This document shows, one piece after another, positions 6,978 to 13,418 of a stretch of DNA of 13,418 nt. The stretch's first letter is position 1, and each line of letters begins with the position of its first letter. The position numbers and the translations under genes were made by a program. Below the pieces are notes generated by a model, which saw nothing but the letters and a program-made list of their open reading frames with translations, was not told the origin of the DNA and searched no databases. The stretch is from an uncultured Caulobacteraceae bacterium (lineage in GTDB: Bacteria > Pseudomonadota > Alphaproteobacteria > Caulobacterales > TH1-2), in contig CALBST010000311.1 in NCBI GenBank assembly GCA_937967425.1, forward strand, positions 1 to 13,418. Direction: 5' to 3'.

Positions 6978-8233
6978 GCCGCGGCGCCAATCAAATGTTG
7001 GCCGTCATGACCGATGAAGCGCAGGCGTTGGAAGCCTTCGCCGCCGCCGTTGAAGTGAACGGGCGTGAAATCCGGCAGGCGGGCGAAACCATCGCGCTCG
7101 ATGATGCCGGTCTCCTCGCGGCCAATCCAAGCGGCGAGGTGACGCCGTAGCGCGGCTGCCCCAACCTCGCGCAACTGGGCTGCGCGCGCCTTCACGATGC
7201 GGCGATCGACTTGCGGCATGCGCGCGGCGGGCGTGCCTTCGCGCGGGCTGAACGGAAAGACGTGGACGTAAGCTAGGCCGCATTCATCGACGATCGAGAT
7301 GAGATTGGCAAAGTGCTCCTCGGTTTCAGTTGGAAAGCCTGCGATGAGATCGGCGCCGAGCGCGATCTCGGGGCGCGCCGCCTTGACGCGCTGGCAAAGT
7401 TCGATCGCTTGCGTGCGCGTATGGCGGCGCTTCATGCGCTTCAGGATCATGTCGTCGCCATGTTGCAGCGAAAGATGGAGGTAAGGCGCAACGCGCTCGT
7501 TCTGCGTGACCAGTTCGAAGAGCTGATCGTCCATCTCGATTGCATCGAGCGAAGAGAGGCGGAGCATCGGCAGATTCGGAACCAGCTTGAGTATGCGTGC
7601 GACAAGCGCGCCCAGCGGCGGCTGGCCGGGGAGGTCAGCGCCCCAGGAGGTGAGATCAACGCCGGTGAGCACAACTTCCGGCACGCCATTATCGGCTAGG
7701 CGGCGGACTTGTTCGACGATCTCGCCTGCGGGCGATGAGCGCGAATTTCCTCGGCCATAGGGGATGATGCAGAATGTGCAGCGGTGATCGCAGCCATTTT
7801 GTACTTGAACATAGACGCGGGTGCGTTCGCTGAACCCGTCGATCAGATGTGATGCGGTTTCACGCACACTCATGATGTCCGCGACGGCGACGCGTTCATG
7901 CGCCGGCGCGAAACTCTCGGCGCGCATCTTTTCAGCGTTGCCTATGACGCGGCTCACTTCCGGCATCTGGGCAAAGCTCTGCGGATCGATCTGCGCGGCG
8001 CAGCCGGTGACGATGATCTCGGCGCCGGGGCGTTCGCGCCGAGCGCGGCGGATCGCTTGGCGCGCCTGGCGCACGGCCTCGCCGGTGACGGCGCAAGTGT
8101 TGATGATCACCGCGTCGGAAAGCTCGGCCTCCGCTGCGAGCGCGCGCATGGCTTCGCTCTCGTAAGCGTTGAGGCGGCAGCCGAGCGTCAGGATCTCGAC
8201 ATCCGCGCGCGGTGGTTTGGTCGGCGCGTTCAT
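6974..8233 (-). CDS. mtaB: tRNA t6A37 methylthiotransferase MtaB
   Basis: Radical SAM enzyme that converts t6A to ms2t6A at position 37 of tRNAs reading ANN codons. The 419 residues have the three-part methylthiotransferase layout: an N-terminal domain whose cysteines C19 (LGCRLN), C47 (NTCAVT) and C78 (TGCAAQ) bind the auxiliary 4Fe-4S cluster; a radical SAM core with C148-x3-C152-x2-C155 (CDHRCTFC); and a C-terminal TRAM-like segment (about 365-415). The GCRLNAYESE start and IIPYGRGNSRS favour MtaB over MiaB or RimO. It heads a two-gene unit with ftsY and begins just after the rplS terminator; a CTTGAC element at 8274-8269 could be part of its promoter, with no convincing -10. Confidence 0.93.
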   Translation of the reverse strand: MNAPTKPPRADVEILTLGCRLNAYESEAMRALAAEAELSDAVIINTCAVTGEAVRQARQAIRRARRERPGAEIIVTGCAAQIDPQSFAQMPEVSRVIGNAEKMRAESFAPAHERVAVADIMSVRETASHLIDGFSERTRVYVQVQNGCDHRCTFCIIPYGRGNSRSSPAGEIVEQVRRLADNGVPEVVLTGVDLTSWGADLPGQPPLGALVARILKLVPNLPMLRLSSLDAIEMDDQLFELVTQNERVAPYLHLSLQHGDDMILKRMKRRHTRTQAIELCQRVKAARPEIALGADLIAGFPTETEEHFANLISIVDECGLAYVHVFPFSPREGTPAARMPQVDRRIVKARAAQLREVGAAALRRHLAAWIGREETGIIERDGFARLPDFTPVHFNGGGEGFQRLRFIGHDGQHLIGAAA

Positions 8234-8284
8234 GTGGCTTCGGTCAGGTGAGCGTGTGAGAGGCGGAGGTCAAGCGCGGCAAAG

Positions 8285-8315
8285 AAAAAGCCCCGCGAGA
8301 GACCCGCGGGGCTTT
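8285..8315 (-). terminator. Rho-independent terminator of the ffh-rplS operon
   Basis: A perfect 11-base inverted repeat (8287-8297 and 8305-8315) with a 7-base loop; the stem is GCCCCGCG-rich and ends in AAA/TTT. Read on the minus strand, the 3' arm runs into TTTTT (8289-8285), the expected U-tract. It starts 22 bases after the rplS stop codon. Confidence 0.9.
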
Positions 8316-8336
8316 GAAAACTCACAGCGGAAAAGC

Positions 8337-8756
8337 TTACTTCGCCGCTTCGCCGCCAGCATCCGCAGCTTCGCCGACGAAATCTTCTTCGCGGGCGCCG
8401 CCGGCGCGTTCGCTGATCCGGGCCGACTTACCGCGACGATCACGGAGATAATAAAGCTTCGCACGACGCACAGCGCCGCGACGGACGACTTCGATTGAAT
8501 CGAGCGTCGGCGAGAACAGCGGGAACACGCGCTCCACGCCTTCGCCGAACGAAATCTTGCGGACCGTGAAGTTCGCGTTGAGACCCGAGCCGGAGCGGGC
8601 GATGCAGATGCCTTCATAGGCTTGCACGCGCTCACGATCGCCTTCCTTGATCTTCACGTTGACGCGCAGCGTGTCGCCCGGATCGAACGAGGGAACGGTC
8701 TTGCCCTTGGTGATGCGGGCGATTTCTTCTTTCTCAAGCGTATCGATCAGATTCAT
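8337..8756 (-). CDS. rplS: 50S ribosomal protein L19
   Basis: Large-subunit protein at the 30S-50S interface. The family pattern runs through residues 1-115: [12 protein letters not shown], the [26 protein letters not shown] strand region, [26 protein letters not shown], and [27 protein letters not shown]. The last ~24 residues are an Ala/Gly/Glu-rich extension beyond the usual ~115. No strong Shine-Dalgarno sequence sits in the normal position. It is the final gene of the operon but is separated from the preceding gene by 101 bases and may also have its own promoter. Confidence 0.97.
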   Translation of the reverse strand: MNLIDTLEKEEIARITKGKTVPSFDPGDTLRVNVKIKEGDRERVQAYEGICIARSGSGLNANFTVRKISFGEGVERVFPLFSPTLDSIEVVRRGAVRRAKLYYLRDRRGKSARISERAGGAREEDFVGEAADAGGEAAK

Positions 8757-8857
8757 GGACGCACTCTAGGGGGCCGCGAACGCTCGCGCCCTCCTCCAGA
8801 AAACCGGAAAGCGGGGCGTATAGGGGAAGCGCGCGCCCGTGTCGAGGGGGTAAAGGG
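8757..8857 (-). promoter_or_regulatory. rplS leader with candidate internal promoter
   Basis: On the minus strand TCGACA (8845-8840) and TATACG (8822-8817) are exactly 17 bases apart, matching 5 of 6 and 4 of 6 bases of sigma70 boxes. The predicted start site near 8810 would give a leader of about 50 bases. A GGAGGAGG stretch in the leader is too far upstream to serve as the rplS ribosome binding site, and CGCGA/TCGCG can form a small hairpin between it and the ATG. It would let L19 be made apart from the long upstream transcript. Confidence 0.45.
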
Positions 8858-9373
8858 TTACTCTAGGGGTGCGATCGGCTGGCAGCCGGCCAGTGTCACG
8901 ATCTCTCCCGAAGGGCCGCGGATGCGAAGCATCGGGTTGTTGCCCGCCCGACCGACCTGGAACGCCAATTCCTGGCCGCCAGCGTCGCGTACGCCGATGA
9001 ACCCCTCCGCCTCGTTGAGCACCGAAAAGCCGCCCAGGCCGCTGTTGAACCAAGTCATGGTCAGAGGCGGAAAAAAGTAGGCCGCCCCGGGCGTGCTGGC
9101 GATCGGAATGACGTGAAGGCCGCGAAGGCCGCGGACCCGCGAAGCGCTCTCATCGGTCAACTCGGCCGGCATGGCGGCGTCCAAAGCCAGCATTTCCTGT
9201 TCGGCGCCGGCGCAGGCCGCGCGAATGCTCTCGCCGCTCAGCGGACCTTCGATCGGCCGCCACATCGCGCCTATGGCTTGAGTGGCGCGCGTGAGCTCCG
9301 GCGTCGCGGCCGGCGTCTGAGCGGCTGCGGGCGAGGCGGCGAGACACAAGAGGGCGATAAGGGCGGGTTTCAT
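8858..9373 (-). CDS. Secreted protein of unknown function coupled to trmD
   Basis: I do not recognise this 171-residue protein. Residues 1-19 form a Sec signal peptide ([19 protein letters not shown]) with an Ala-rich cleavage site, so it should be periplasmic or exported. The mature part has a helical N-terminal half ([36 protein letters not shown]) and a strand-rich C-terminal half ([26 protein letters not shown], then [10 protein letters not shown]). The two cysteines of the mature chain, C54 and C164, could form a disulfide. The ATG overlaps the trmD TGA (ATGA at 9373-9370), so it is expressed with the ribosomal operon. The reading frame has normal codon use and no competing frame is as plausible. 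Confidence 0.85.
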   Translation of the reverse strand: MKPALIALLCLAASPAAAQTPAATPELTRATQAIGAMWRPIEGPLSGESIRAACAGAEQEMLALDAAMPAELTDESASRVRGLRGLHVIPIASTPGAAYFFPPLTMTWFNSGLGGFSVLNEAEGFIGVRDAGGQELAFQVGRAGNNPMLRIRGPSGEIVTLAGCQPIAPLE

Positions 9374-10056
9374 GTGTCCTTGCCGTTGCGCTTCAATTCG
9401 GGCCGTCTTTGGGCGGTGATCCGTTCGCGCTCGGCCTTGCGCCAGGCTTCGACCTTTGCGTGATCACCGGAGGTGAGCACGTCCGGTATGGCGCGCCCCT
9501 CCCACTCGCGCGGGCGGGTGTATTGCGGATGTTCGAGCAGGCCGTCGCTGAAGCTCTCTTCAACGGTGGAGCTTTCGTTGCCGAGCACGCCGGGGATGAG
9601 GCGCACGCAAGCTTCCAGCAGCACCATCGCCGCCGCTTCGCCGCCCGCGAGCACGGCTTCGCCGACGGCGACCTCCTGCATGCCGCGCGCTTCGATGACC
9701 CGTTCGTCCAAACCTTCAAAGCGGCCGCAGAAGAGAATGACGCCGGGCCCGGCGGCCCACGCCTGAACCATCTCTTGGCTGAGCTGCTTGCCGCGCGGCG
9801 AGAGGTAGATCACCGGGCGATTGTCCCGCTCGATGCTGTCGATCGCCGCCGCCGCCACATCGGCGCGGAGCACCATGCCGGCGCCGCCGCCCGCGGGCGT
9901 ATCGTCGACGTTCTTGTGCGGACCCACGCCGAAGTCGCGCAGTTGCGTCGTCTCAAGCGACCACAAACCATCACGCAGCGCTTTGCCGATCAGCGAGACG
10001 CCGAGCACGCCCGGAAATGCTTCCGGGAAGAGGGTGATGATCGAGGCCTTAAACAT
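9370..10056 (-). CDS. trmD: tRNA (guanine-N1-)-methyltransferase TrmD
   Basis: SPOUT-family enzyme that makes m1G37 in tRNAs reading CNN codons and some others, preventing +1 frameshifts. The 228 residues contain the deep-knot SAM-binding parts: [11 protein letters not shown] (84-94), [10 protein letters not shown] (111-120) and [18 protein letters not shown] (132-149). The catalytic-loop aspartate D171 sits in [16 protein letters not shown], followed by [17 protein letters not shown]. It is slightly shorter than E. coli TrmD (255). It starts 24 bases after the rimM stop, with GAGG 5 to 8 bases before the ATG, next to a 7-base hairpin. The stop overlaps the start of the downstream secreted-protein gene. 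Confidence 0.97.
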   Translation of the reverse strand: MFKASIITLFPEAFPGVLGVSLIGKALRDGLWSLETTQLRDFGVGPHKNVDDTPAGGGAGMVLRADVAAAAIDSIERDNRPVIYLSPRGKQLSQEMVQAWAAGPGVILFCGRFEGLDERVIEARGMQEVAVGEAVLAGGEAAAMVLLEACVRLIPGVLGNESSTVEESFSDGLLEHPQYTRPREWEGRAIPDVLTSGDHAKVEAWRKAERERITAQRRPELKRNGKDT

Positions 10057-10061
10057 CGCCT

Positions 10062-10080
10062 CGCTTCGTAACCCGAAGCG
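10062..10080 (-). promoter_or_regulatory. Intercistronic hairpin between rimM and trmD
   Basis: A perfect 7-base inverted repeat (CGCTTCG 10062-10068, CGAAGCG 10074-10080) with a 5-base loop fills most of the 24-base gap. It begins directly after the rimM stop codon, and the 3' arm runs into the AGGCG before the trmD ATG, so folding would partly bury the trmD ribosome binding site. There is no U-tract, so it is not a standard terminator. Confidence 0.45.
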
Positions 10081-11337
10081 TTACTTCTCGATAGGCTCAG
10101 GCGCCGGGGGATCGAGAACGACGCGCTTGGCGGCGAGGTCGACGTGCGGGACAGCCTCTTTCGTGAACGTGACGCGCACGTTCGGACCGCCGTTCGGCGG
10201 CTTGTATTCGAGGATGTCGCCAGCGCCGAAATTCCACACCGCGACGATGTCGCCGAGCAACGTGCCGTCCAGGCTTTCAGCGCGTGAGCCGAGCAAATCG
10301 ACGACGTAGAACTCATCCTTCGCCGGCGCCGGAAGATTGGCGCGCGGCACGTAGAGCTTCACGCCTTTCATCTTGTCCGCTTGCTCCTTGGATTTGATCT
10401 CAGGAGCAACAACGGCAACGCCGTCCTTCAATTCGCGCCAGCTCTTCGGCTTCAGCAAGACTTTGCCGGCTTCGTCATGAAGCGGGCCGTAGGCGATCAC
10501 GCCTTCCTTTTTCTCGGTGAAGGCGCGCAGGCGCACTTCGCCCTTAACGCCGAAAGCGCCCGCGATGGCGCCGACGAGAACCATGCCCTTCGCCGATGAG
10601 CCCTTGCCCTTGAAGGCGGGGACGTCTTTCAGGTCGCCGACGACTTCCGGCTCGTTCACCGGCTTCGGTGCGGCAAGCGGCTTCGGTGCGGCGCGAACGG
10701 GTGTTGCCAGTGGCGCGCGCGTGATCGGTTGGGCGCGGCCGGCGGCGACAGCCATGGGCTTCGCCGGCATTGGCTTAGCCAGCGCGGCGGCGACAGGAGC
10801 GAGCTTCGGCGGCTTGGGCGCTTTGGGAGCCTTCGGCGGCTTCTCAGGCTTCGGTGGCTTTTCCGCTTTGGCGGGGGCGACCTTCGCAGGTTTCGGCTCT
10901 GGCGCGGGCTTCGCGGCCTTGACCGGCTTCTTCGGCTCTGGCGCGGGCTTTGCCGCCTTGGCGGGCTTCGGCGGCGGCGCGGCTTTGGCTTTGGGCTCGG
11001 GCTTGGCGGCCTTCGGCGCCGGTTTAGCGGCGGTCTTAACGTCCGGCTTCTTCTCCGGCTTGGCCGCGGCCTTCGGCGCGGCTTTTGCGGCCGGCTTGGG
11101 CGGAGGGGCTTTGGCGACCGGCTTGGCCGCCTTAGCAGGGGCCTTTGGGGCTGGCGCCGCGGCTTTCGCCTTCGGCTCCGGCTTGACCGCTTTCGCCGCC
11201 GCCTTGGCGGGCGGGGCCACCGCCTTCTTCGGTGCGGGCTCGCCACGGCGAGGCGCCGGCGCTGCCTTCTTGGCGGCTGCCGGCGCTGCCTTGGCGGCGG
11301 CCTTCGGTTTGGTCAGGGCGGATTTCTTCTCGGCCAC
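10081..11337 (-). CDS. rimM: Ribosome maturation factor RimM with long Ala/Lys/Pro-rich N-terminal extension
   Basis: RimM binds S19 and the 16S 3' domain during 30S maturation. The recognisable protein is residues about 251-412: GMVLVGAIAGAFGVKGEVR (RimM N-domain), VKLYVPRANLPAP, then the PRC barrel from DEFYVVDLLG (341-350) through GTLLGDIVAVWNFGAGDILEY and VPHVDLAAKRVVLDPP. Ahead of it lie about 250 residues almost entirely Ala, Lys and Pro up to about 180, then Ala/Pro/Val-rich to 230. Typical RimM proteins have about 165-180 residues, so the size is more than doubled. The GTG start at 11337 has AAGGAA (11349-11344) 6 bases upstream, overlapping the rpsP stop, which supports the long form. 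An in-frame ATG at 10584 (residue 252) would give a normal-sized RimM. Confidence 0.92.
   Translation of the reverse strand: MAEKKSALTKPKAAAKAAPAAAKKAAPAPRRGEPAPKKAVAPPAKAAAKAVKPEPKAKAAAPAPKAPAKAAKPVAKAPPPKPAAKAAPKAAAKPEKKPDVKTAAKPAPKAAKPEPKAKAAPPPKPAKAAKPAPEPKKPVKAAKPAPEPKPAKVAPAKAEKPPKPEKPPKAPKAPKPPKLAPVAAALAKPMPAKPMAVAAGRAQPITRAPLATPVRAAPKPLAAPKPVNEPEVVGDLKDVPAFKGKGSSAKGMVLVGAIAGAFGVKGEVRLRAFTEKKEGVIAYGPLHDEAGKVLLKPKSWRELKDGVAVVAPEIKSKEQADKMKGVKLYVPRANLPAPAKDEFYVVDLLGSRAESLDGTLLGDIVAVWNFGAGDILEYKPPNGGPNVRVTFTKEAVPHVDLAAKRVVLDPPAPEPIEK
10892..10950 (-). repeat. 39-base tandem duplication inside the rimM extension
   Basis: The same 20 bases occur at 10892-10911 and 10931-10950, a period of 39 bases or 13 codons. 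They encode two successive KAAKPAPEPK units (residues 127-136 and 140-149). A looser relative of this repeat (KPEPKAKAA) occurs near residues 52-60 and 112-120. It points to growth of the extension by in-frame duplication. Confidence 0.7.
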
Positions 11338-11343
11338 TTTAAG

Positions 11344-11349
11344 TTCCTT
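11344..11349 (-). promoter_or_regulatory. rimM ribosome binding site (decides the GTG start)
   Basis: On the minus strand AAGGAA lies 6 bases before GTG 11337 and overlaps the rpsP TAA (11350-11348). This placement favours translation of the extended RimM and coupling to rpsP. Confidence 0.7.
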
Positions 11350-11713
11350 ATGCCTCCGGAGCGGCCTCGGCAGCTGGGGCCGACTTCGCGGCCTCTGCTT
11401 CGGCGCGCTCGGTCATCTTCTTGCCGGGCTTAGCTTTATTCGGGTTGTTCTTGGCTTCGCGCTTCATAACGCCCGCCTGGTCAAGGAACCGTGCGACACG
11501 GTCCGTCGGCAGGGCGCCTTTCTTCATCCAGTCTTGAATCCGCTCCAGCTTAAGGAGGACCCGGTTCGGATCGTCGGACTTCAAGATAGGGTTGTAAGTT
11601 CCAACTTTCTCGATGAAACGCCCATCACGAGGGCTACGGCTGTCGGCCACAACGATCGAGTAGAACGGACGCTTCTTCGCGCCGCCACGGGCCAGACGGA
11701 TTTTCAGGGACAT
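11348..11713 (-). CDS. rpsP: 30S ribosomal protein S16
   Basis: Small-subunit protein needed for 30S assembly. Residues 1-80 carry the family pattern: [42 protein letters not shown] (conserved N-terminus), then [24 protein letters not shown]. Residues about 85-121 are a Lys- then Ala/Glu-rich extension, common in alphaproteobacterial S16. AAAGGAG lies about 10 bases upstream of the ATG. The gene follows ffh by 23 bases and precedes rimM by 10. Confidence 0.97.
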   Translation of the reverse strand: MSLKIRLARGGAKKRPFYSIVVADSRSPRDGRFIEKVGTYNPILKSDDPNRVLLKLERIQDWMKKGALPTDRVARFLDQAGVMKREAKNNPNKAKPGKKMTERAEAEAAKSAPAAEAAPEA

Positions 11714-11736
11714 TTCTATGCTTCTCCTTTGAACTC

Positions 11737-13209
11737 TTAGCTTTTTTTGTTGCTTCCGGGAAGCCCCGGCAGGCCGCCAGGAAGCCCTGGGAGCCCAGAT
11801 TGAGGGTTAAGGCCCGGTAGCGCTTTGCCGGAGCCGAGCTGTTTCAGTGCTTCGGGGTTGGGCATCCCCCCGCCCATACCGGGCATCCCGCCGAAGGGCA
11901 TTTTGCCCTTGCCCATGGCCTTCGCCATGTCGGCCATGTTCCGATGCATTTTCAGAAGGCGGTTTACCTCCACGACCTCGACACCGGCGCCCTTGGCGAT
12001 GCGGGCGCGGCGGCGGCCATTGATCAGGTCGGGCTTCTGGCGCTCGGCTTTGGTCATCGAGCGGATGATGCCGATCTGGCGGTGGATCTGGCGGTCGTCG
12101 AGCTGGGCGTCCGAAATCTGGTTCTTCATCTTCTGGACGCCGGGCAGCATGCCCATGACGCCCTTCAGCCCGCCAATCTGAAGAACTTGGCTCAGCTGCT
12201 TTTCCAGGTCGTCAAAGTCGAAGCGGCCTTTGGCCATCTTCGCGGCCATCTTCTCGGCCTCTGCCCGATCGACTTGCTCGACCGCTTTCTCGACGAGGCC
12301 GACGATGTCGCCTTGCCCAAGGATGCGGCCAGCGATCCGGCGGGCGTCGAAGACCTCGAGCGCATCGGCGCGTTCGCCCGCGCCAAGGAACTTGATCGGC
12401 AGACCGGTGACAGCGCGCATCGAGAGCGCGGCGCCGCCGCGGCCATCGCCGTCCGCGCGCGTGAGCACGAGACCGGTAAGCGGCAGCCGCTCATGGAAGC
12501 GCTTGGCGGTCTCGACGGCGTCTTGACCAGTGAGGCTGTCGGCCACGAGCAGAACTTCGCCAGGCTTCGCGATCTGCGCGATCGAAGCGGCCTCATCCAT
12601 CATCTCGTCGTCGAGCGTGGTGCGGCCGGCGGTATCGAGGATGAGAACGTCGTGACCGCCGGTGCGCGCCTGTTGGAGCGCACGCTTGGCGATATCTTGC
12701 GGGCTTTGGCCGGCGACGATCGGCAGCACATCGACGTTGATGCTTTTGCCGAGCGTGGCGAGTTGCTCCATCGCCGCCGGACGGCGGGTGTCGAGCGAGG
12801 CCATCAGCACGCGCTTCTTGTCCGTCTTGGTCAGACGGTTCGCGATCTTGGCGGTGGTCGTGGTTTTACCGGAGCCCTGGAGGCCGGCCATCATGATGAC
12901 GTTGGGCGGTTCGCCCGCGACCCGGAGCGGCTCTGGCGGGCCATCGCCCCCGAGTGTGGCCACCAGCTGATCGTGGACGATCTTGATGACTTGCTGGCCG
13001 GGCTTCACCGACTTGATGACGCTTTCGCCGACCGCCTCGATCTTCACTTTGGCGATGAAGTCCTTGACCACCGGCAGTGCGACGTCGGCTTCCAACAGCG
13101 CCACGCGCACTTCGCGCAGGGCAGCCTCGACGTCCGCTTCACTGAGCGCGCCACGCCCGGTGAGCTTGTCGAAGACGCCTGATAGGCGGTCTGTTAGGGC
13201 TTCAAACAT
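11737..13209 (-). CDS. ffh: Signal recognition particle protein Ffh
   Basis: SRP54 GTPase that binds signal sequences at the ribosome and, with 4.5S RNA, targets them to FtsY. The 490 residues contain the N bundle (1-about 90), the G domain with GLQGSGKTT (109-117), DTRRPAA (140-146), DTAGR (192-196) and [10 protein letters not shown] (250-259), and the M domain from [12 protein letters not shown] (328 on), including [19 protein letters not shown] for 4.5S RNA binding and a Met-rich stretch (420-450). The C-terminal tail has a Leu-Pro-Gly repeat (464-485). TRAD replaces the TKLD/TKVD of many homologues, a substitution compatible with guanine recognition through the Asp. AGGAG at 13219-13215 lies 5 bases before the ATG. 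First gene of the operon seen here. Confidence 0.97.
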   Translation of the reverse strand: MFEALTDRLSGVFDKLTGRGALSEADVEAALREVRVALLEADVALPVVKDFIAKVKIEAVGESVIKSVKPGQQVIKIVHDQLVATLGGDGPPEPLRVAGEPPNVIMMAGLQGSGKTTTTAKIANRLTKTDKKRVLMASLDTRRPAAMEQLATLGKSINVDVLPIVAGQSPQDIAKRALQQARTGGHDVLILDTAGRTTLDDEMMDEAASIAQIAKPGEVLLVADSLTGQDAVETAKRFHERLPLTGLVLTRADGDGRGGAALSMRAVTGLPIKFLGAGERADALEVFDARRIAGRILGQGDIVGLVEKAVEQVDRAEAEKMAAKMAKGRFDFDDLEKQLSQVLQIGGLKGVMGMLPGVQKMKNQISDAQLDDRQIHRQIGIIRSMTKAERQKPDLINGRRRARIAKGAGVEVVEVNRLLKMHRNMADMAKAMGKGKMPFGGMPGMGGGMPNPEALKQLGSGKALPGLNPQSGLPGLPGGLPGLPGSNKKS

Positions 13210-13223
13210 TCCATCTCCTTTTC

Positions 13224-13349
13224 CTCACCCGCGTGCGGGGGAGGTCGCGAGCGAAGCGAGCGGGAGGGGGGTAAGTCTGGCAGACGCCAGCGCCCGCCCC
13301 CTCAGTCATCGCGCTTCGCGCGCTGACAGCTCCCCCGTGAACGGGTGAG
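13224..13349. repeat. Long imperfect palindromic intergenic repeat in the ffh leader
   Basis: The outer arms CTCACCCG (13224-13231) and CGGGTGAG (13342-13349) are exact complements, followed inward by GGGGGAG and CTCCCCC blocks. Next come GCGAGCGAAGCGAGCG on the left and a related CGCGCTTCGCGCGCTG on the right, then GGGGGG and CCCCCC-type blocks. A small perfect hairpin (CTGGC 13277-13281, GCCAG 13286-13290) forms the tip. The whole 126 bases can fold as one long stem. The layout resembles dispersed intergenic palindromes of alphaproteobacteria; no second copy is in this window. Confidence 0.7.
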
Positions 13350-13373
13350 CAGCTATGCGCCAAAAGCAGTTTT

Positions 13374-13403
13374 ACCCCGCCGGACGATCACGTCGGGCGG
13401 GGT
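13374..13403. other. 30-base near-perfect palindrome upstream of ffh
   Basis: Arms of 13 bases (13374-13386 and 13391-13403, beginning ACCCCGCC and ending GGCGGGGT) pair with a single G-G mismatch around a 4-base ATCA loop. Neither strand has a U-tract after it, so a Rho-independent terminator is not supported. The remaining bases to the window edge show nothing I can assign, and the ffh promoter is probably in or beyond this stretch. Confidence 0.5.
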
Positions 13404-13418
13404 GCCTCGCCAGCCTCC

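Noticed and set aside
8234..8284. Full promoter for mtaB
   Set aside because: A good CTTGAC -35-like element is present, but the sequence 17 bases on (CACCTG) is a poor -10, so I did not list it as a feature.
10517..11740. A 407-codon open frame on the plus strand, Gly/Ala/Phe-rich
   Set aside because: It is the antisense shadow of the GCC/AAG/CCG-rich rimM tail and rpsP. Its composition is explained by complementing Ala/Lys/Pro codons, and rpsP and RimM on the other strand are certain.
11758..11830. Leu-Pro-Gly repeats at the Ffh C-terminus as a collagen-like domain
   Set aside because: The stretch is only about 22 residues and Gly/Pro/Met-rich tails are ordinary in alphaproteobacterial Ffh.
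11944..13182. A 412-codon open frame on the plus strand
   Set aside because: Fully antisense to ffh, whose motifs are complete. Its His/Asp/Leu-rich sequence is typical of shadow frames in GC-rich genes.
13224..13349. CRISPR or attachment site as an explanation for the ffh upstream repeat
   Set aside because: There is one palindromic unit with no regularly spaced direct repeats, no cas gene, no integrase and no tRNA.

Overview
The window looks like core chromosome from a GC-rich alphaproteobacterium. I would guess Caulobacterales or Hyphomonadaceae-like, but the order is an inference. The reasons are the gene order ffh-rpsP-rimM-trmD-(x)-rplS, the mtaB-ftsY pair next to ispZ and a ccmABCDG cluster, an FtsY with a very short acidic domain, and ATGA/GTGA stop-start overlaps throughout. 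There are no tRNA, rRNA, CRISPR, transposase or phage genes. No stretch over 300 bases lacks a gene; the longest is the 209 bases upstream of ffh.

Layout. (1) 1-911, minus strand: a DUF4349 lipoprotein cut by the left edge. (2) 986-3665, plus strand: ccmA-ccmB-ccmC-ccmD-ccmG, the System I cytochrome c maturation genes for heme export/handling plus the periplasmic thioredoxin. ccmD is only 45 codons long. ccmE, ccmF and ccmH/I are not present and must lie elsewhere. (3) 3662-5025, minus: a MarR-family regulator with a basic tail, downstream of the septation/inner-membrane protein gene ispZ (yciB). (4) 5116-6018, plus: a divergent cyclophilin-like lipoprotein. (5) 6974-8233 and 6015-6977, minus: mtaB then ftsY, overlapping by 4 bases. 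(6) 8285-13209, minus: ffh, rpsP, rimM, trmD, a small secreted protein of unknown function, then rplS and a clear Rho-independent terminator. (7) 13210-13418: the ffh leader, holding a 126-base palindromic repeat and a second 30-base hairpin.

Functionally the right half joins the co-translational targeting machinery (SRP protein Ffh and its receptor FtsY) with ribosome parts (S16, L19), 16S maturation (RimM) and tRNA modification (TrmD m1G37, MtaB ms2t6A37). The left half deals with envelope and respiration: heme delivery, thiol reduction, IspZ, and two predicted lipoproteins.

I found no obvious new defence or mobile system. The features that depart most from the ordinary are a RimM carrying about 250 residues of Ala/Lys/Pro-rich sequence ahead of its normal domain, an unrecognised secreted protein translationally coupled to trmD inside the ribosomal operon, a long palindromic repeat ending a few bases before the ffh ribosome binding site, a perfect hairpin exactly filling most of the rimM-trmD gap, and a 12-codon mini-ORF bridging ccmB and ccmC.
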